Shown piece by piece: positions 1-11,029 of a stretch of DNA of 64,000 nucleotides (within the stretch, counting starts at the first letter, position 1; each line of letters opens with the position of its first letter). Both the position numbers and the translations under genes were made by a program. Source of the DNA: Burhinus oedicnemus (lineage: Eukaryota; Chordata; Aves; Charadriiformes; Burhinidae); NCBI GenBank assembly GCA_008921705.1, contig VFFE01006615.1, positions 98,126 to 162,125 of the forward strand, in the 5' to 3' direction. The notes beneath the pieces are model-generated. The model worked only from the letters and a program-made list of their open reading frames with translations. It had not been told where the DNA came from and made no database searches.

Positions 1-95
1 CTGCCCTTGGGTGTTAGAGCAATAAGGATAAGAGGCTTAACTGAAAAGTAAAATTGTTGAAAAGAAAATTGGTTCTGTTTTCCCTCAAACCAGGA
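1..95 (-). mobile_element. Partial ERV LTR, antisense, internally deleted
   Basis: Read on the minus strand, this matches the start of the LTR family found complete at 45099-45822. The reverse complement of 36-95 aligns with the first ~60 bp of that LTR, and that of 1-34 aligns with a segment ~200 bp into it. The ~130 bp between are missing, with the join near position 34-36. The LTR continues beyond the left window edge. The outer end lies at 95, where similarity stops at the conserved CAAACCAGGA. No target duplication can be tested because the other end is outside the window. Confidence 0.85.
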
Positions 96-3000
96 GAAAC
101 GCACTCAGCCAGGCTCAACAATCTGTTGGCTGGCTGTATATTTATATCCAAGGAGCAGCGCTCACCCAGCAACGTCAATGCTAACAAACTCTCCGCAAGC
201 CTTATTATCAGGTGATAATACTACAGTCCTCAGACCTGCACCAGTCCCACTGCAGGACTAAGCCAGTGGCTTTCAGTGTCTTGTCACTCACATCAGTTGT
301 GTATAGCAGAGCAGAAATAAAATGTTTCAGCTGGCACAGAACTGTGGCCACCCCATAGCGATAAACTGTGCCAGTCATTTGCTTTTTTGTTGGGTGACTT
401 TTTCTGTTTGTGTGTGTGTGCATGTTGATTTTGTGGTTTTTGGGGTTTTGTTTTCTTCTTTTTTAATAAATTTTTTGTGTTACTTCACATCTGATGGTTG
501 CTGTGAGTGCTTGGTCCCAGAGAGAGCACACCATGACCTCACAAGAGTTTCTCCTGCATACTACGCTCATACAGATCTTAATTTTCTCACTGAATTTTTC
601 TTTCATGTGCTGCCTTTATAATTCTCTCTTTGCCTTCTTCTCTCTTCTCTTTCTGAAGAGGGGTGTTGCACATAAAACCTTGGTGCAAAACTCATTCAAG
701 TCTGAAAAATGAGTTCTTCCATTCTGTCCCTTTGTTTATTCTGATGGAGGAAATTCGTCTTAAAAGGAAGGAATGTAAAACAGGTTTCTTCCTGTCTTTT
801 TCTTAAATATTAATGTATCCTGAGGGAGAATATCTTGCAAGATGATCTCTTCTATCTCAGAATTAAAAAAAAATAAAAAATAAAATAAGTTTATTCAATT
901 GTATTCTTCTTTTGGTCAAAGCTTATCGCTGGAAGGAAAGTGAGAATACAGGGAACAAGTTCTGCAGGGACTTTTGATAACCTTAAGGAAGAGATTTGCA
1001 GCACATGGTCCTGAATCTTATCATAGTCATCTTTTCACTTCCACGGTGCATGTGACAGGTTACTGTGGCACACATTAGTCAGTGCTGGGGAATCCCAGGT
1101 AATGACGGATCCTCTCAATATGAACGTCCTGTGTGGTTTTTAAATTGTAACACAATTTGATGATTATCTTCCTGTAGCCAGTTGTGAATAAATCAGAAAA
1201 AAAGCCTAATACTGACTTCAGCTAGCTTGATGAAGTCCTTTCCTTTAGCAGCTGAAACACTAGGGTGCTATTGGGGTTTTTTTGGGGAGTTATTCTGTAA
1301 GAACGTAGAAGTACAGAAGCATAGAAGCAGATGTAAAGCTGAACACCGAGCTATGAGACTTATCTGATGGATAAGTACCTCTGAAATCAGCCAAGGTTTT
1401 CATCAAGAAGTCAGAAAACATAGTCCTTACCCAGCTGCGTGCTCTTTCAAACCTGGTCTGAAGCTCTAAGAACAATAAGTGTCTTCTCTATGTATTTCAT
1501 TCATTGGATGAAAGCCATTTCTAGTTTTCCCAGCAGCTGCTGCAATATTATTAAAGGAAAAGTTTGTGAGATGAGCAAGTGTCTCCCTCACTTTGCTGAT
1601 TTAAAAAGGATTTGATCATATCATCTTACAAAGATTGTGGTAGACATCTCGAATCAGCAGTGGTCACCTGCCTGCGCTGGGCACCCTGTGGACCAGGCTG
1701 AGCAGAGATGGTCCTGCCCTGTCCCATGTCTCTCCCCAACCTTGGTAGAATAGAGGAACAGTACATTTTTATGTATCAAGTTTCTTACCAACATTACATT
1801 CCCAAGATACTGAAGTGGCCAAGAACCATGGGAGCACTGGAGAGAGTTTACATGCTCACGCATGAGTGCAAAGTCTTACAATCAAGAAGGACAATGGGTA
1901 GGAAGATAATTCTCCATAGCGGCAGTCTTGGAAGGGATATATGCTGTCAGACCAGTACAGCAGGGCTAGAGAGACTTGGAGTATATTCAGTGCAAAGAGG
2001 TTCTCAAGAAAAAACTTGCATCAAAGGCTGGTGCCTGCCACAACTGTGTGATAGGAAAATATTAAGGACCATCCTGTGGCACTTCTTCATCTGTGTGGTA
2101 AAAGATGCACTCCTGACTGGTGACTTGCAATTTTCTATACTTACCTCCAAAAGGTAGAAGTGTTGGAAATCACAATATTTTTTTTTCCTTTTTTCTTTCC
2201 CCGCCTTTTACATCAGTAAAACACTGATTCTTAAAAATAAATTCTACAGTTCCATTGCAATGGGATTCTTTCAACGTAGAGAAAATTCTTTCAACCCTCT
2301 CAGAATAATGATGAGAAGCAATTCCTTCAGTTTTGCCAACATCAAGATTGAGGGATATTTTGATTTGCTCCATCTTCCGAGGTAACTCTACTTTTTCTGA
2401 GTGTGCGCTTGTGCACGTGCACACATACACTCTGAAAGGCAGTTTTTGCCATGTTACCCCAGTTTGGGAGAAGTTTGGTGTCAACATAAAGCATTTTACT
2501 TTCTATTGTACACTGAAATGTAGTACTGTTTATACTGAAATGAAAGAAAATAATAAAAAACAGGGAGAGGAGAGGGAGCAAAGCATGGGTCAAAAATAAA
2601 TCCATCTTGAAAAGCTGGTTTACCATTTCTATATGGAAACCCTTCGTTTCCAAGATAGGGAGTTCATCCCGAACTCAGAAGCATATGAGATTTCTGAACA
2701 CTGAATCAAGAGGCACTGGAGTTATGAAGGTGTAGAAATCCATGTCATAGCACAAAAGAGCTTTGTTTTTGTCTTAATGCCTTTATTACCCCCATACTAG
2801 CACCCTGAGGAAGACCTGTCGTGCTTATGAATATTTCCTGAGGTGGCAGGAGATATAACTCTCAGTCTAGAAAGGTAAAAGGTGTTTTCTGGAAGTTCCA
2901 GCCTGCATTTTCCGTGTCACATCACTGTTGCGCAGCATCCTTCTCATCTTGGGATAACTCAGAACTAGACTTCTCCCAGGGTATTGGCTGTTGTCCAAAG

Positions 3001-3416
3001 CTTCAGCAATATTCAGGACAAAAGCAGATGTCCTTTGAATTCTTCTTTGTCTTGGCAAGTCAGGCTGTGAAACCATAAAGAGTGATTTTTAGAAGGATTT
3101 TTCAAAGGATTGCAACCTGATCTCTCTCCATCCCAGGCACTGGGACAGCAGAAGCTAAGGGTCCTGTCTCAAAATGAAGCAAAATGCTGACATAAGAGAG
3201 AACACAAACCTTTGAAGATCTGGACCATTTGAAAGTCTGTAAAGTCCATCTCAGAGTGGGAGATTTGGAAGCTTCTTGCCTTAACAAGCAGAAAGCCAAG
3301 AAGTTACCTGGTCACCATCTGTAAGGATGTCTTCAGGGTGAACATTTCAGAAGAGTTGTAGAAAATGCACTTTTGACTCAGAGGATTTCATTTCTAAGAG
3401 ATTCATGCCATGTGAC
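96..3416. other. No gene seen; AT-rich non-repeat DNA
   Basis: I see no recognisable gene or repeat family. A short TG run lies at about 407-420. The longest open frame is 149 codons on the + strand (1708-2157); it has no recognisable domain and I treat it as chance. Several long T and A runs occur, for example 864-892 and 2178-2190. Confidence 0.5.
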
Positions 3417-3950
3417 TGTTACGGCTTGAGACACCCACAACAATTTATTGTCGTTTAGACAATTATTCTATCACCCGATGACCCCTCCCCACCCAGGAAG
3501 GGGCATCGGGAAAAATCAAGGAAACCCAGGGGTTGAAATATAAATAGATTTAATAGAATAAGACTAAATAATTAACACTAATAACACTAAAGAACCAATA
3601 TTGATCCTGACACCAATATAAAATATACAAGGATTATACTCAGCCCATTCTATCCGTAGGAAGCTGTGCACTTCCAGCAGGGGACAGCAACTGTCGGACA
3701 CTGTGAGCGCTACGGCTTTGGGAGGAAGGGAAGGGATCAGGTCTCCGGCACCAGGGGAAGAAGCTCTCTGGATCATTGCCATCAAGGAAGAGTGATCTTC
3801 CCAGTAAACTTTCTAATTTATACTGAATGTGACATTCATGGTATGAAATAATCCTGTTGGCCAGCTTGGGTCAAGTGCCCGGGTCTCGCTCCTCCTCATC
3901 CCCTCACCTGGCTAGCCTGAAAACACTGAGACCTTGAAACCCGCACACCA
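3417..3950 (-). mobile_element. ERV LTR, minus orientation
   Basis: The minus strand resembles a common bird ERV LTR. It has a block around 3820-3870 similar to the U3 of ERVL-like LTRs, the TATA-like GTATATTTTATATTGG around 3600-3630, AT-rich R/U5, and a terminal CGTAACA at 3417. The 3' (U5) boundary at 3417 is good, because TGTTACGG is the reverse complement of a CA end. The U3 boundary near 3950 is an estimate. I could not find a matching target duplication: GTGAC precedes 3417, but no GTGAC follows 3950. No internal retroviral sequence adjoins it, so it is a solo or truncated LTR. Confidence 0.65.
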
Positions 3951-4908
3951 TGGCTGGCTATAAAGTAAATATTTTCACAAATTCAGACACTAGAGTCTTC
4001 TAAAAGTACAATTTTCCCAAGCATTAGAAAAGAAATTACTCCTGTGTCACTCAAATCAGGACAATGACCCAGAAGATCAACTTTACATGACATCAAGTGC
4101 ATGATAGGGAGCTCTGAGTGCACACGTACATGCTAACAAAGATCAGAAACTTTGTATCTAGTGTAGAATACAGAAGTGTTAAATGGATGGATATTGAAGT
4201 TGGATATATGTAGCCTAGAGATCGGTTTCATATTTCTCACAATGAAGGCAGCTATTCATTGGAAATACCTGTCTAGGGAAAAGAAGTTCAGCAATCCTCA
4301 GAATTTTTCAGTCTAAGCCACTCTTAAAAACTAAGTGTTTTCTCCACTGGAGGGTAGTGGCTCCAAAGTCCTAGTTTGAGGGAAAACAGGACCAATTTTG
4401 TTCAGTAACTTTACTTTTTAGCTAGGCTTCCTCTAACCGCTGAAATTACCAGCATGTTGTGCAGAAACCGGTCGCTCCCAGAGTGATCAGACCCATGTTT
4501 ATGGCTGATGCCAAGGGATGGGATGCAGAGAGGCTCCTGCTTATCCTTATTGCTCTAACACCCAAGGGCAGCCAACTTTGGTATTTGCCCTGTTGGAGGG
4601 TGGGAAGCGGAAAAGGGTAGAGGGGTCACCCCTGCGGGGAGGAGCGGACAGGACAGGTGACCCCAACCTGACCAACAGGGTATTCCATCCCATCTGCCTC
4701 CTGCTCAGTAGAAAAGCTGAGGGATCAAAGGGTCAGTCTCTTTCTTCAGTGGCCGGCGTCCTGGGAGGACTCTGTCTCTGTGTCTGCCTTTGATGCCGAT
4801 CCTGAATCCAGATCCGGAATCCAGTCCGCATCCGTCACTGAGTGCAGTCTGGGACTTCCCCAGTGCCTGCTGGTGACGTGATCATTATCCTGGGAGCTTG
4901 ATATGGTT

Positions 4909-4920
4909 TTGTATATATTT
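4909..4920 (+). promoter_or_regulatory. LTR TATA-like element
   Basis: TTGTATATATTT lies in the centre of copy 1 and is repeated at the same place in the copies at about 45642 and 49306; copy 4 has TTGTACATAT near 56151. Position in the LTR and conservation fit a retroviral core promoter. Activity is not shown by sequence. Confidence 0.5.
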
Positions 4921-5006
4921 CATTATTTTCTTTTTGGTTTTTTTATTATTAATATTTCATTGAAGTAGTTTAGTTCCTTCTAAACTCTTAAGTGTCTCTT
5001 TTTTTT

Positions 5007-5054
5007 CTCTCTCTCTCTTGCCTCCCTTCGGGAGCGGAGCAAGAGAGAGAGAGC
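5007..5054 (+). repeat. U5 CT/GA hairpin of LTR copy 1
   Basis: A CTCTCTCTTGC run faces a GCAAGAGAGAG run. Between them is an inner CTCCC-TTC-GGGAG stem-loop. The same hairpin recurs in the other three + copies with different stem bases that still pair (about 45734-45775, 49401-49443, 56238-56283). Confidence 0.75.
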
Positions 5055-5889
5055 ATCTGTTGTTCCACCGGATTGGTCCAATCTGGCCCAAACCACGACA
5101 TCCATAAAAAACCCTCATGTAGTGAGTGAGTGTTCCACGCCATGCCCCAAAGTCCTTTCAAGCTCTAAGATGTAGTACTTAATTAACTTTTCATTCATAA
5201 TGGACACAATAACTGAGATGAAGTTCCTCCTCCAAAACCAAAGGATTTTGTTATCAAACACTGTAATTTTCTGCAGAAAGGAATTATTTACAGACACGAT
5301 AATTCCTGAAACAACATAGTGGTTGCAGGGATATCCCACCATGGATACACATTACAGGTGTTAGTGTTCCTTCAAAGAGGTTTTTTGTGTCTTCAGGGCG
5401 TCTGGCTGTGTGCTTCTCTGTGCTGCTTTTGGTAGTATAAGGAAGAAGGTGAACTTGAGGAATGCCTCTCTGTCCCCATTCTCCTGCTCTCCAGAGACAC
5501 ACTGTCCACCTGTGGGAAAAGTACTCCTGCCTTTAGCAAGCCTGACCTCAGTGTAACATGCATCATTCATTTATTACCTTTCACCCTGTTATCATCTCGA
5601 GGTGGTCATTATCAGTGCAGGTCCACATGTTGGTGTTCCAACAACAGAGAGCTGGACAATCCCATACTGTAAATAAGGTCCTTCATGCTGGCTTGGGAAG
5701 ACCCTGGGTTGCCTAATGACGACACAAGTACCTGGAGCCTGATTTGCCCTGTTGACAAAGAGGGAATGCAGGCAGAGACATTAATTTGAATTTGAAAATT
5801 TGAGGCTCATTTGATACTAATCTAGCCTGCCTGATACTAAAACGAGATACTCGCTTTGAATTTGAATGTCAGATACCCATCTTGGCTGG

Positions 5890-6360
5890 TTGCCTCTTAT
5901 TGACTCTCCGTGAATGGAAATCCCTCTTTGCTTCAGTCCAGATCCAGGCATGAAAATATTTTCCGGTTGCAGCTGATCAGAGAAGCCAGGAAAGATCTAG
6001 GAACCAAAGATTCCTCCACCTTTTATTCCATGGGATATTTAAACCTGCTTACTCGCCTGGATACAGTCTGTGATGACATTGCAAACCTGCTTAAGAGCAT
6101 TAGACAGTATGCCAGCATTTATCCACTCAGCAATGACTCCTAATTCCCATTACATTCAAATCCCCATCTTTTGCTGCAGCTTGATTACAACGGTGATTAA
6201 TTTTAAAGTCAACATATTTACCCAAAATACAACATCATTAAAAAGACTAAACATAAAACTCCGTATTTACAAATACCTTAACTTGATGTGATTAAAGCAA
6301 ACAGCCTCCTCTGGCCTTGTTTGGATACACGCAGATGAGCCCAGCTTCTTTTTCGCCTTT
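5890..6360. promoter_or_regulatory. Candidate conserved non-coding element
   Basis: The block is free of recognisable repeats. It has several ATTAA/TTAAT homeodomain-like cores (for example GTGATTAATTTTAAAG near 6191 and GTGATTAAAGC near 6288) and little low-complexity sequence. These are typical of vertebrate developmental enhancers, but conservation cannot be judged from one sequence. Confidence 0.25.
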
Positions 6361-7599
6361 ATATTTTCATGCCAATAGATGGCACTAGCATTTTCTCTTT
6401 TTTTTTTCCTACAGTGCTAGATTTCCATATGATACCTCCTGCCCTTGCTTGGATTTTCAAAGGGTTGAATTGCTCATTTCCGAGGGGATGTTTTATCCTT
6501 GGAACATATATAATATCACTCCTGTTTTGCTTTCAGCTAGTAAATTTCTGCATACTTCATAAAGCCTCAATGCCACGAGACTGACTTTTTCCCATTGTGA
6601 AAACAAAATGAATTTAAAGTTTTCATTTCCATACTGATGGGAGAGTTCACCACGAAAAAAGCCTGTAGGGTCTCAGTACAGAGTGCCTTAAAACTTCTAT
6701 GGCTTTTATTCCATCATCAGTATGAAAATAGAAAGAAGTTGCTCCTTTTCAATTACATTTTTATTTGAAGAATGGTCAGTGGGTTGCATGAAAAGCATTG
6801 ATATTAAAAAGTACGAATAAGAGTCTCAGTTTATTTTACTCTGCCCATAAACTTGGGAACTGGTTAAGATTCCTTTGTCATACCATGTATGCCAGTTCAG
6901 CTTTTCTAATTAAACCTGTACTTTAGGAAATTATATTTTAACATTGTAGTAGGTGCTCTTGTTTTTTGCCAGTCTACAGTACTTGAAGTAAAGTAAAATT
7001 CAGCTGGTAGATGTCATCCCAAACAATTTTTTTGTTTTATTTGCTTGTGTTTAGGAAAAGATGCTGCTCTGAATGGCTCCTCTAGTGTGAGGTGAGGGAG
7101 GATCAATGGATTTATATTTCAGACAGTATCGAGAATAAACAAGTTCATTGCCTTGCCAGAGAATCTGTGTGGGAACAGTGTCAAAAAAACCTGAAAAGCT
7201 TGCTGTCCCACTTCCCCAGCTGCTAACAAAAGTGGTATTTCTCCAGCTTGTGAGGATCTGATGAAGATAAAGGGAATTACGGAAATGCCATTCCCTTTTT
7301 CATATCTGCTACATACTGAAGAGGATTCAAGGGGAAATTAGGTGAATCCATCAAATGGGACAGACCATGGAGTCTAATTAAAAAACAAGTAAATCTTCTT
7401 ATATACACACATTGGTCGTGCTCCCTCCACTCCCGCCCAGACTACACGGAGTTAGGAAACAGCCATAAATTAAATCAATGCCAAGTCACTGATGGGAAAG
7501 TCCCCCTCAAGTTGTTCTGAGATAACATCAGGTCATGACTAATGGGTTAGGGTATGAACCCAAAGGAACAAGAGAGTCCTGGACCCCGTGACATTTATT

Positions 7600-7960
7600 C
7601 TCATCAGATCTCTGTATTACTGATAGATCTGCTTAAACATGGCAGGTAATTGTCAGCTGGCCCAGGGCAGCAGCATTTTGTGTTTGCAATTTTATACCTT
7701 TAACAATCGTGGCGTCGCCGTTTGCTAACACAGAACTAATTAACATGCCAGTTAAGGCACCTGGGCTTTGACATGGGAGCAAGCAGAGGGTGCAGAAATT
7801 AAACCACTACAATTAATTATGTTTGCTTCTCAGAGCAAGGTGTTGGTGTCCTGGGATTTTCTGTCCGTCTTCATTCCTTTTGTTCATCTCGCTCCCTGTT
7901 AATAACGCAACACTTGTAGAAATTAATTCGGTGGAAATTGATTAAAGGTGGACATTGTTT
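7600..7960. promoter_or_regulatory. Candidate conserved non-coding element
   Basis: There are repeated homeodomain cores (AACTAATTAACATG near 7733, ACAATTAATTATG near 7809, GAAATTAATTCG near 7919), an E-box CAGCTG near 7654, and retained CpGs (GGCGTCGCCG near 7711). There are no repeats. The density of such sites is higher than in the neighbouring DNA, which suggests an enhancer. Confidence 0.3.
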
Positions 7961-9640
7961 GCCCATGAAAGTAATTGTCTATGATGCCTGGTGATGGGAA
8001 AGATGTGCACATACAGATGCGGAAGGGTGCACGTGAATCTTCTGCTCTCGAGCTGAAGTGTTAGGAGGTTGGTAAAGGAGGTGAGCTCAGCCAGAAAGCA
8101 TGAAAAAAAAGAGAAATATAATGGAAGGAAAGCGAGTTCAGCAGCAGCATCGAGCAAGACAGAGAACTCAATAAGGTTAAAAGATTATGCCTGACTGAGC
8201 CAACTCAGTAAAAAACCACTCCTACAGGATTACAGATTTGGGTGTAATAGTAAGAAACCTTGATGTTTCTTGTAGTTAGTAGGAATCTTGACTTTGGTCT
8301 TCATTCCTCCTCCAGTTTGTGAAGGTAAGATAGTACTGACCAGGGAATAGGTCAAACACAACTACTTGAGATTCATCCTGTTATAACCTGAGTGGCAATA
8401 GATTTTTACTTTATTTTTCCTCCTGTTTTTATGCCACTAGAAGATCAGTAAGAGGGGAATCTATCTGGCCAGAAGATTTCCCTGTTGAGTGTCCCATTCT
8501 TGGTACACCCCAATGGGGGAAGGAGAGCTCTATCCTCCTCCGTTCAGTTTTCCCTGTGGAAAAGGCAAAAAATGGAAGTAGGAGATGAGGGAGTCCAGGA
8601 TCACATCTGAAACCAGGGGTTTCCCTTTGCAATTTGACATCACACCCATGAGCTGTTGCAAATGGTTTTAGCCTGATAGCCAAGTATCAGCAGAAGCTGT
8701 TACAGGTGACTACTCAAGCCCCGTACAAGAAAGCAGGCAAGCAAGGAAAACTGATTGTAGAAAAGCACAGAGGACAAAAAACCATGCAAAACCTAATAGC
8801 TGAAATTATAGATGGGAAGTAAGCAGACCCTGTTCTGATAGCTGAGATCCCAACTGTTTAATAAACATCAGCAATTTTTCCATTATTAGTGAAGTCTGAG
8901 ATCTTAAATGAAAAAGAAAGCAGAGCAAAAAGCAGAAAGAAGTGGGAATGCTGCAGCTCCATGAGGAATTTTAAAAAATTGGTTCATCTCTTTCTAACGT
9001 CATTATATCTCTCTATTCCTTTAATATCAGTTATTTCCATCATCCAGACAAACTAATCTGAAGTATTTCTAACACTTTTTCAGAGTAAGATCTCTTTGCA
9101 TAATAATTTCCCCCAAGTCCTTATAAGGACTGTAATAATCCCTTCACGTTAACTTTTATTATTTGATTTCCAGCTTCCTTATCTCTGAAGCAACTGCGTG
9201 GGGGAATATGTGTATTAACAAATAGCAGCTCCCAGCAATTGCTACTGAAAATAATAATCAAAAAAGGATACATTTCAACTATCTCATGAGGGCAACAGTA
9301 CTCACATAGGTATGTTTCTATCAGCCTGGGTTGGAGTCATGAGAACATGAGGGCAGAGGAACTGGTTCAGACCAAGCACAGCAACCTGTCTCCAACATCA
9401 ATCAAATCGAGATGTCTGGGAAAGAGTAAGAACAGAGCAGGCAGGGATGGTACATATTCAATTTTCTTCCACCCTCCAACCATTCTCAGTTCCACACCTG
9501 CACGTGTTATAGCTTGTCTATTTATTAATCCACAAGAGAAATGTTTTCTGAGTGTTCATGTAACCTCAAATGACGGCTTGAACCCAAACTGCTACCTTGC
9601 AAGCAAAAAATCCCTTGAAGAAGCTCTTCGGATCCACAGC

Positions 9641-9887
9641 TGTATTGGTTTTGGCAGGGACAGAGTTAGTTTTCTTCACAGTAGCTTGCGTTGTGCTATG
9701 TTTTGGTTTTGTGATGAAAACAGCGTTGATAACTCACCAATGTTTTGATTCTTGCTGAACACTGCTTACACAGTGTCTAAGCCTTTTCTGCTTCCCACAG
9801 TGACCCACCAGCGAGTAGACGACATGCACAAGAACGTGGAAGCAGATACAGCTGGGACAGCTGACCCCAAATCGCCAAAGGGATAGT
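9641..9887 (+). mobile_element. ERVL-like LTR, 5' part
   Basis: TGTATTGGTTTTGGCAGGGA opens a typical bird ERVL-type LTR. Similarity continues through GACAGCTGACCCCAA (about 9857-9870) and stops at 9887. The LTR resumes at 10683 at the expected next position after a nested LTR. The final five bases (ATAGT, 9883-9887) are one copy of the nested element's target duplication. Confidence 0.8.
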
Positions 9888-10682
9888 TGTCGCGTTAAAA
9901 GGAATGCAGTTTCGATATTTGTCTGTCAGAGTCCCAGGACTTTCACTGATCCATCTATCAGAGTCCCCACAAAGGACTTTCACTGAGTCAGATTCACAAA
10001 AATCAAAATTCGTTATTTTATTGAGAGCGACAGAACAGATTCGAGATTGCCATTGATAAATTCACTGACTACAATAGCGCTATTAATTAAGGTTAATATT
10101 GCTAGCAAAACCAATGATAATAATACAACAACCCGGGGGTAACATTCACCAGAGGGTGACAGGCGCAGCGTTTATCCCGAAGGCGTCCCTGCCTGGGGAG
10201 GAGGAAGAGAACGCAGCCCGTCAGCTGGTCCGTCAGGTATTGAGGTTCTTCTCTCCCAATTTAACAGTCATTTTCTCCGTCCTTTTATCCCCAAAATTAC
10301 AAGGTTTCCCTCCCCTAGGTGACGTATAGTATGATTTGGGTGGAGAGACGAGTGCTATAGTCATATATGTTTAGCATGATCTCTGTAATCTTCATTAGCA
10401 TATGCAGGGGTGTCAGCCTTAATATACATTTCACTGGTAATGAGGCAGAGGTCAGTCATCGGGCACGTTAGCCTTCCAAGAAACAAAGAACTACACAAGT
10501 TCCTGTTTTCTTGTCTTCACTGACAAAAAGCAGGGCTGTCCTGCCTCTGCAGGGCCCCCTCCTTATCTGCATCCCGTGCTGGCCAGGCGAGTCCCACTCC
10601 CTTGGCTTGCACAAGAGATAGCGAGGCCAGTCTTAATTGTTCTTTGAGCACAGAGACTTTACCTCATTATCCAAATTCCACA
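9888..10682 (-). mobile_element. LTR nested inside an ERVL-like LTR
   Basis: This 795-bp insert begins TGTCGCGTT and ends ATTCCACA, i.e. TG...CA. It is flanked by perfect ATAGT duplications (9883-9887 and 10683-10687). It splits an older LTR whose two halves are otherwise continuous. The minus orientation is inferred: on that strand a TATA-like ATAAAAGGA (about 10280) is followed ~260 bp later by AATAAA (about 10020) and a short U5. Family not named. Confidence 0.8.
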
Positions 10683-11029
10683 ATAGTCAATATCATACGA
10701 TGTCATGTTCAGCAATAACAGCTGGGAGAAGAAGGAGGAAGGAGAGATGTTCAGGGTGATGCCATTTGTCTTCCCAAGTAACGCGTGATGATGCCCGGCT
10801 TGCCTGGAATAAGCTAAACATCTGCCTGCTGATGAGAAGTAGTGAATACATTTCTTATTTCATTTTGCTTATGTATGCAGCTTTTGCTTTACCTATTTAA
10901 CTGTCTTTATCTCAACTCAAGAGTTTTCAGACTTTTACCCTTCCAATTCTCTCCCTCATCCCACAGAGGGGGAGTGAGGGAGCAGCTACGTGTTACCTAG
11001 CTGCTGACTAGGGTTAAACCACAACGACA
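10683..11029 (+). mobile_element. ERVL-like LTR, 3' part
   Basis: This continues the LTR of 9641-9887, from ATATCATACGATGTCATG through GGGTTAAACCACAACGACA. The U5 features TTGCTTTACCTATTTAACTG and TCTCAACTCAAGAGTTTTC are typical of the family. The end is placed at 11029 by the CGACA terminus. An ACAGC precedes 9641 and also occurs at 11027-11031, so the exact edge and target duplication are ambiguous. Confidence 0.8.

Larger units (their letters stand above)
4367..5100 (+). mobile_element. Solo LTR, copy 1 of the recurrent family
   Basis: This is 734 bp with the same structure as the copies at 45099, 48762 and 55608. The start is a decayed form of TGTCCTGG (here AGTCCTAG) and the end is CCACGACA. 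It is flanked by TCCAA (4362-4366) and TCCAT (5101-5105), an imperfect 5-bp target duplication. U3 carries a CRE-like TGACGTGA near 4873 and a TATA element at about 4911. U5 carries a strong CT/GA hairpin (about 5007-5054). No gag, pol or env sequence follows, so this is a solo LTR left by LTR-LTR recombination. A 91-codon open frame inside it (4518-4793) is incidental. Confidence 0.9.
5101..9640. other. No gene seen; non-repeat DNA with possible enhancers
   Basis: No recognisable coding region. The longest open frames are under 100 codons except one of 133 codons (9347-9748, +), which runs into the LTR at 9641 and is not protein-like. Two AT-rich, motif-dense blocks are listed separately (5890-6360, 7600-7960). 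Confidence 0.5.

Noticed and set aside
1708..2157. 149-codon + strand open frame
   Set aside because: No recognisable domain, no splice or promoter context, and ordinary surrounding sequence; long frames of this size arise by chance in 64 kb.
4518..4793. Similar open frames inside LTR copies 1, 3 and 4
   Set aside because: They recur because the LTRs are copies; LTRs of this type do not encode a protein here, and the frames differ in length and end by mutation.
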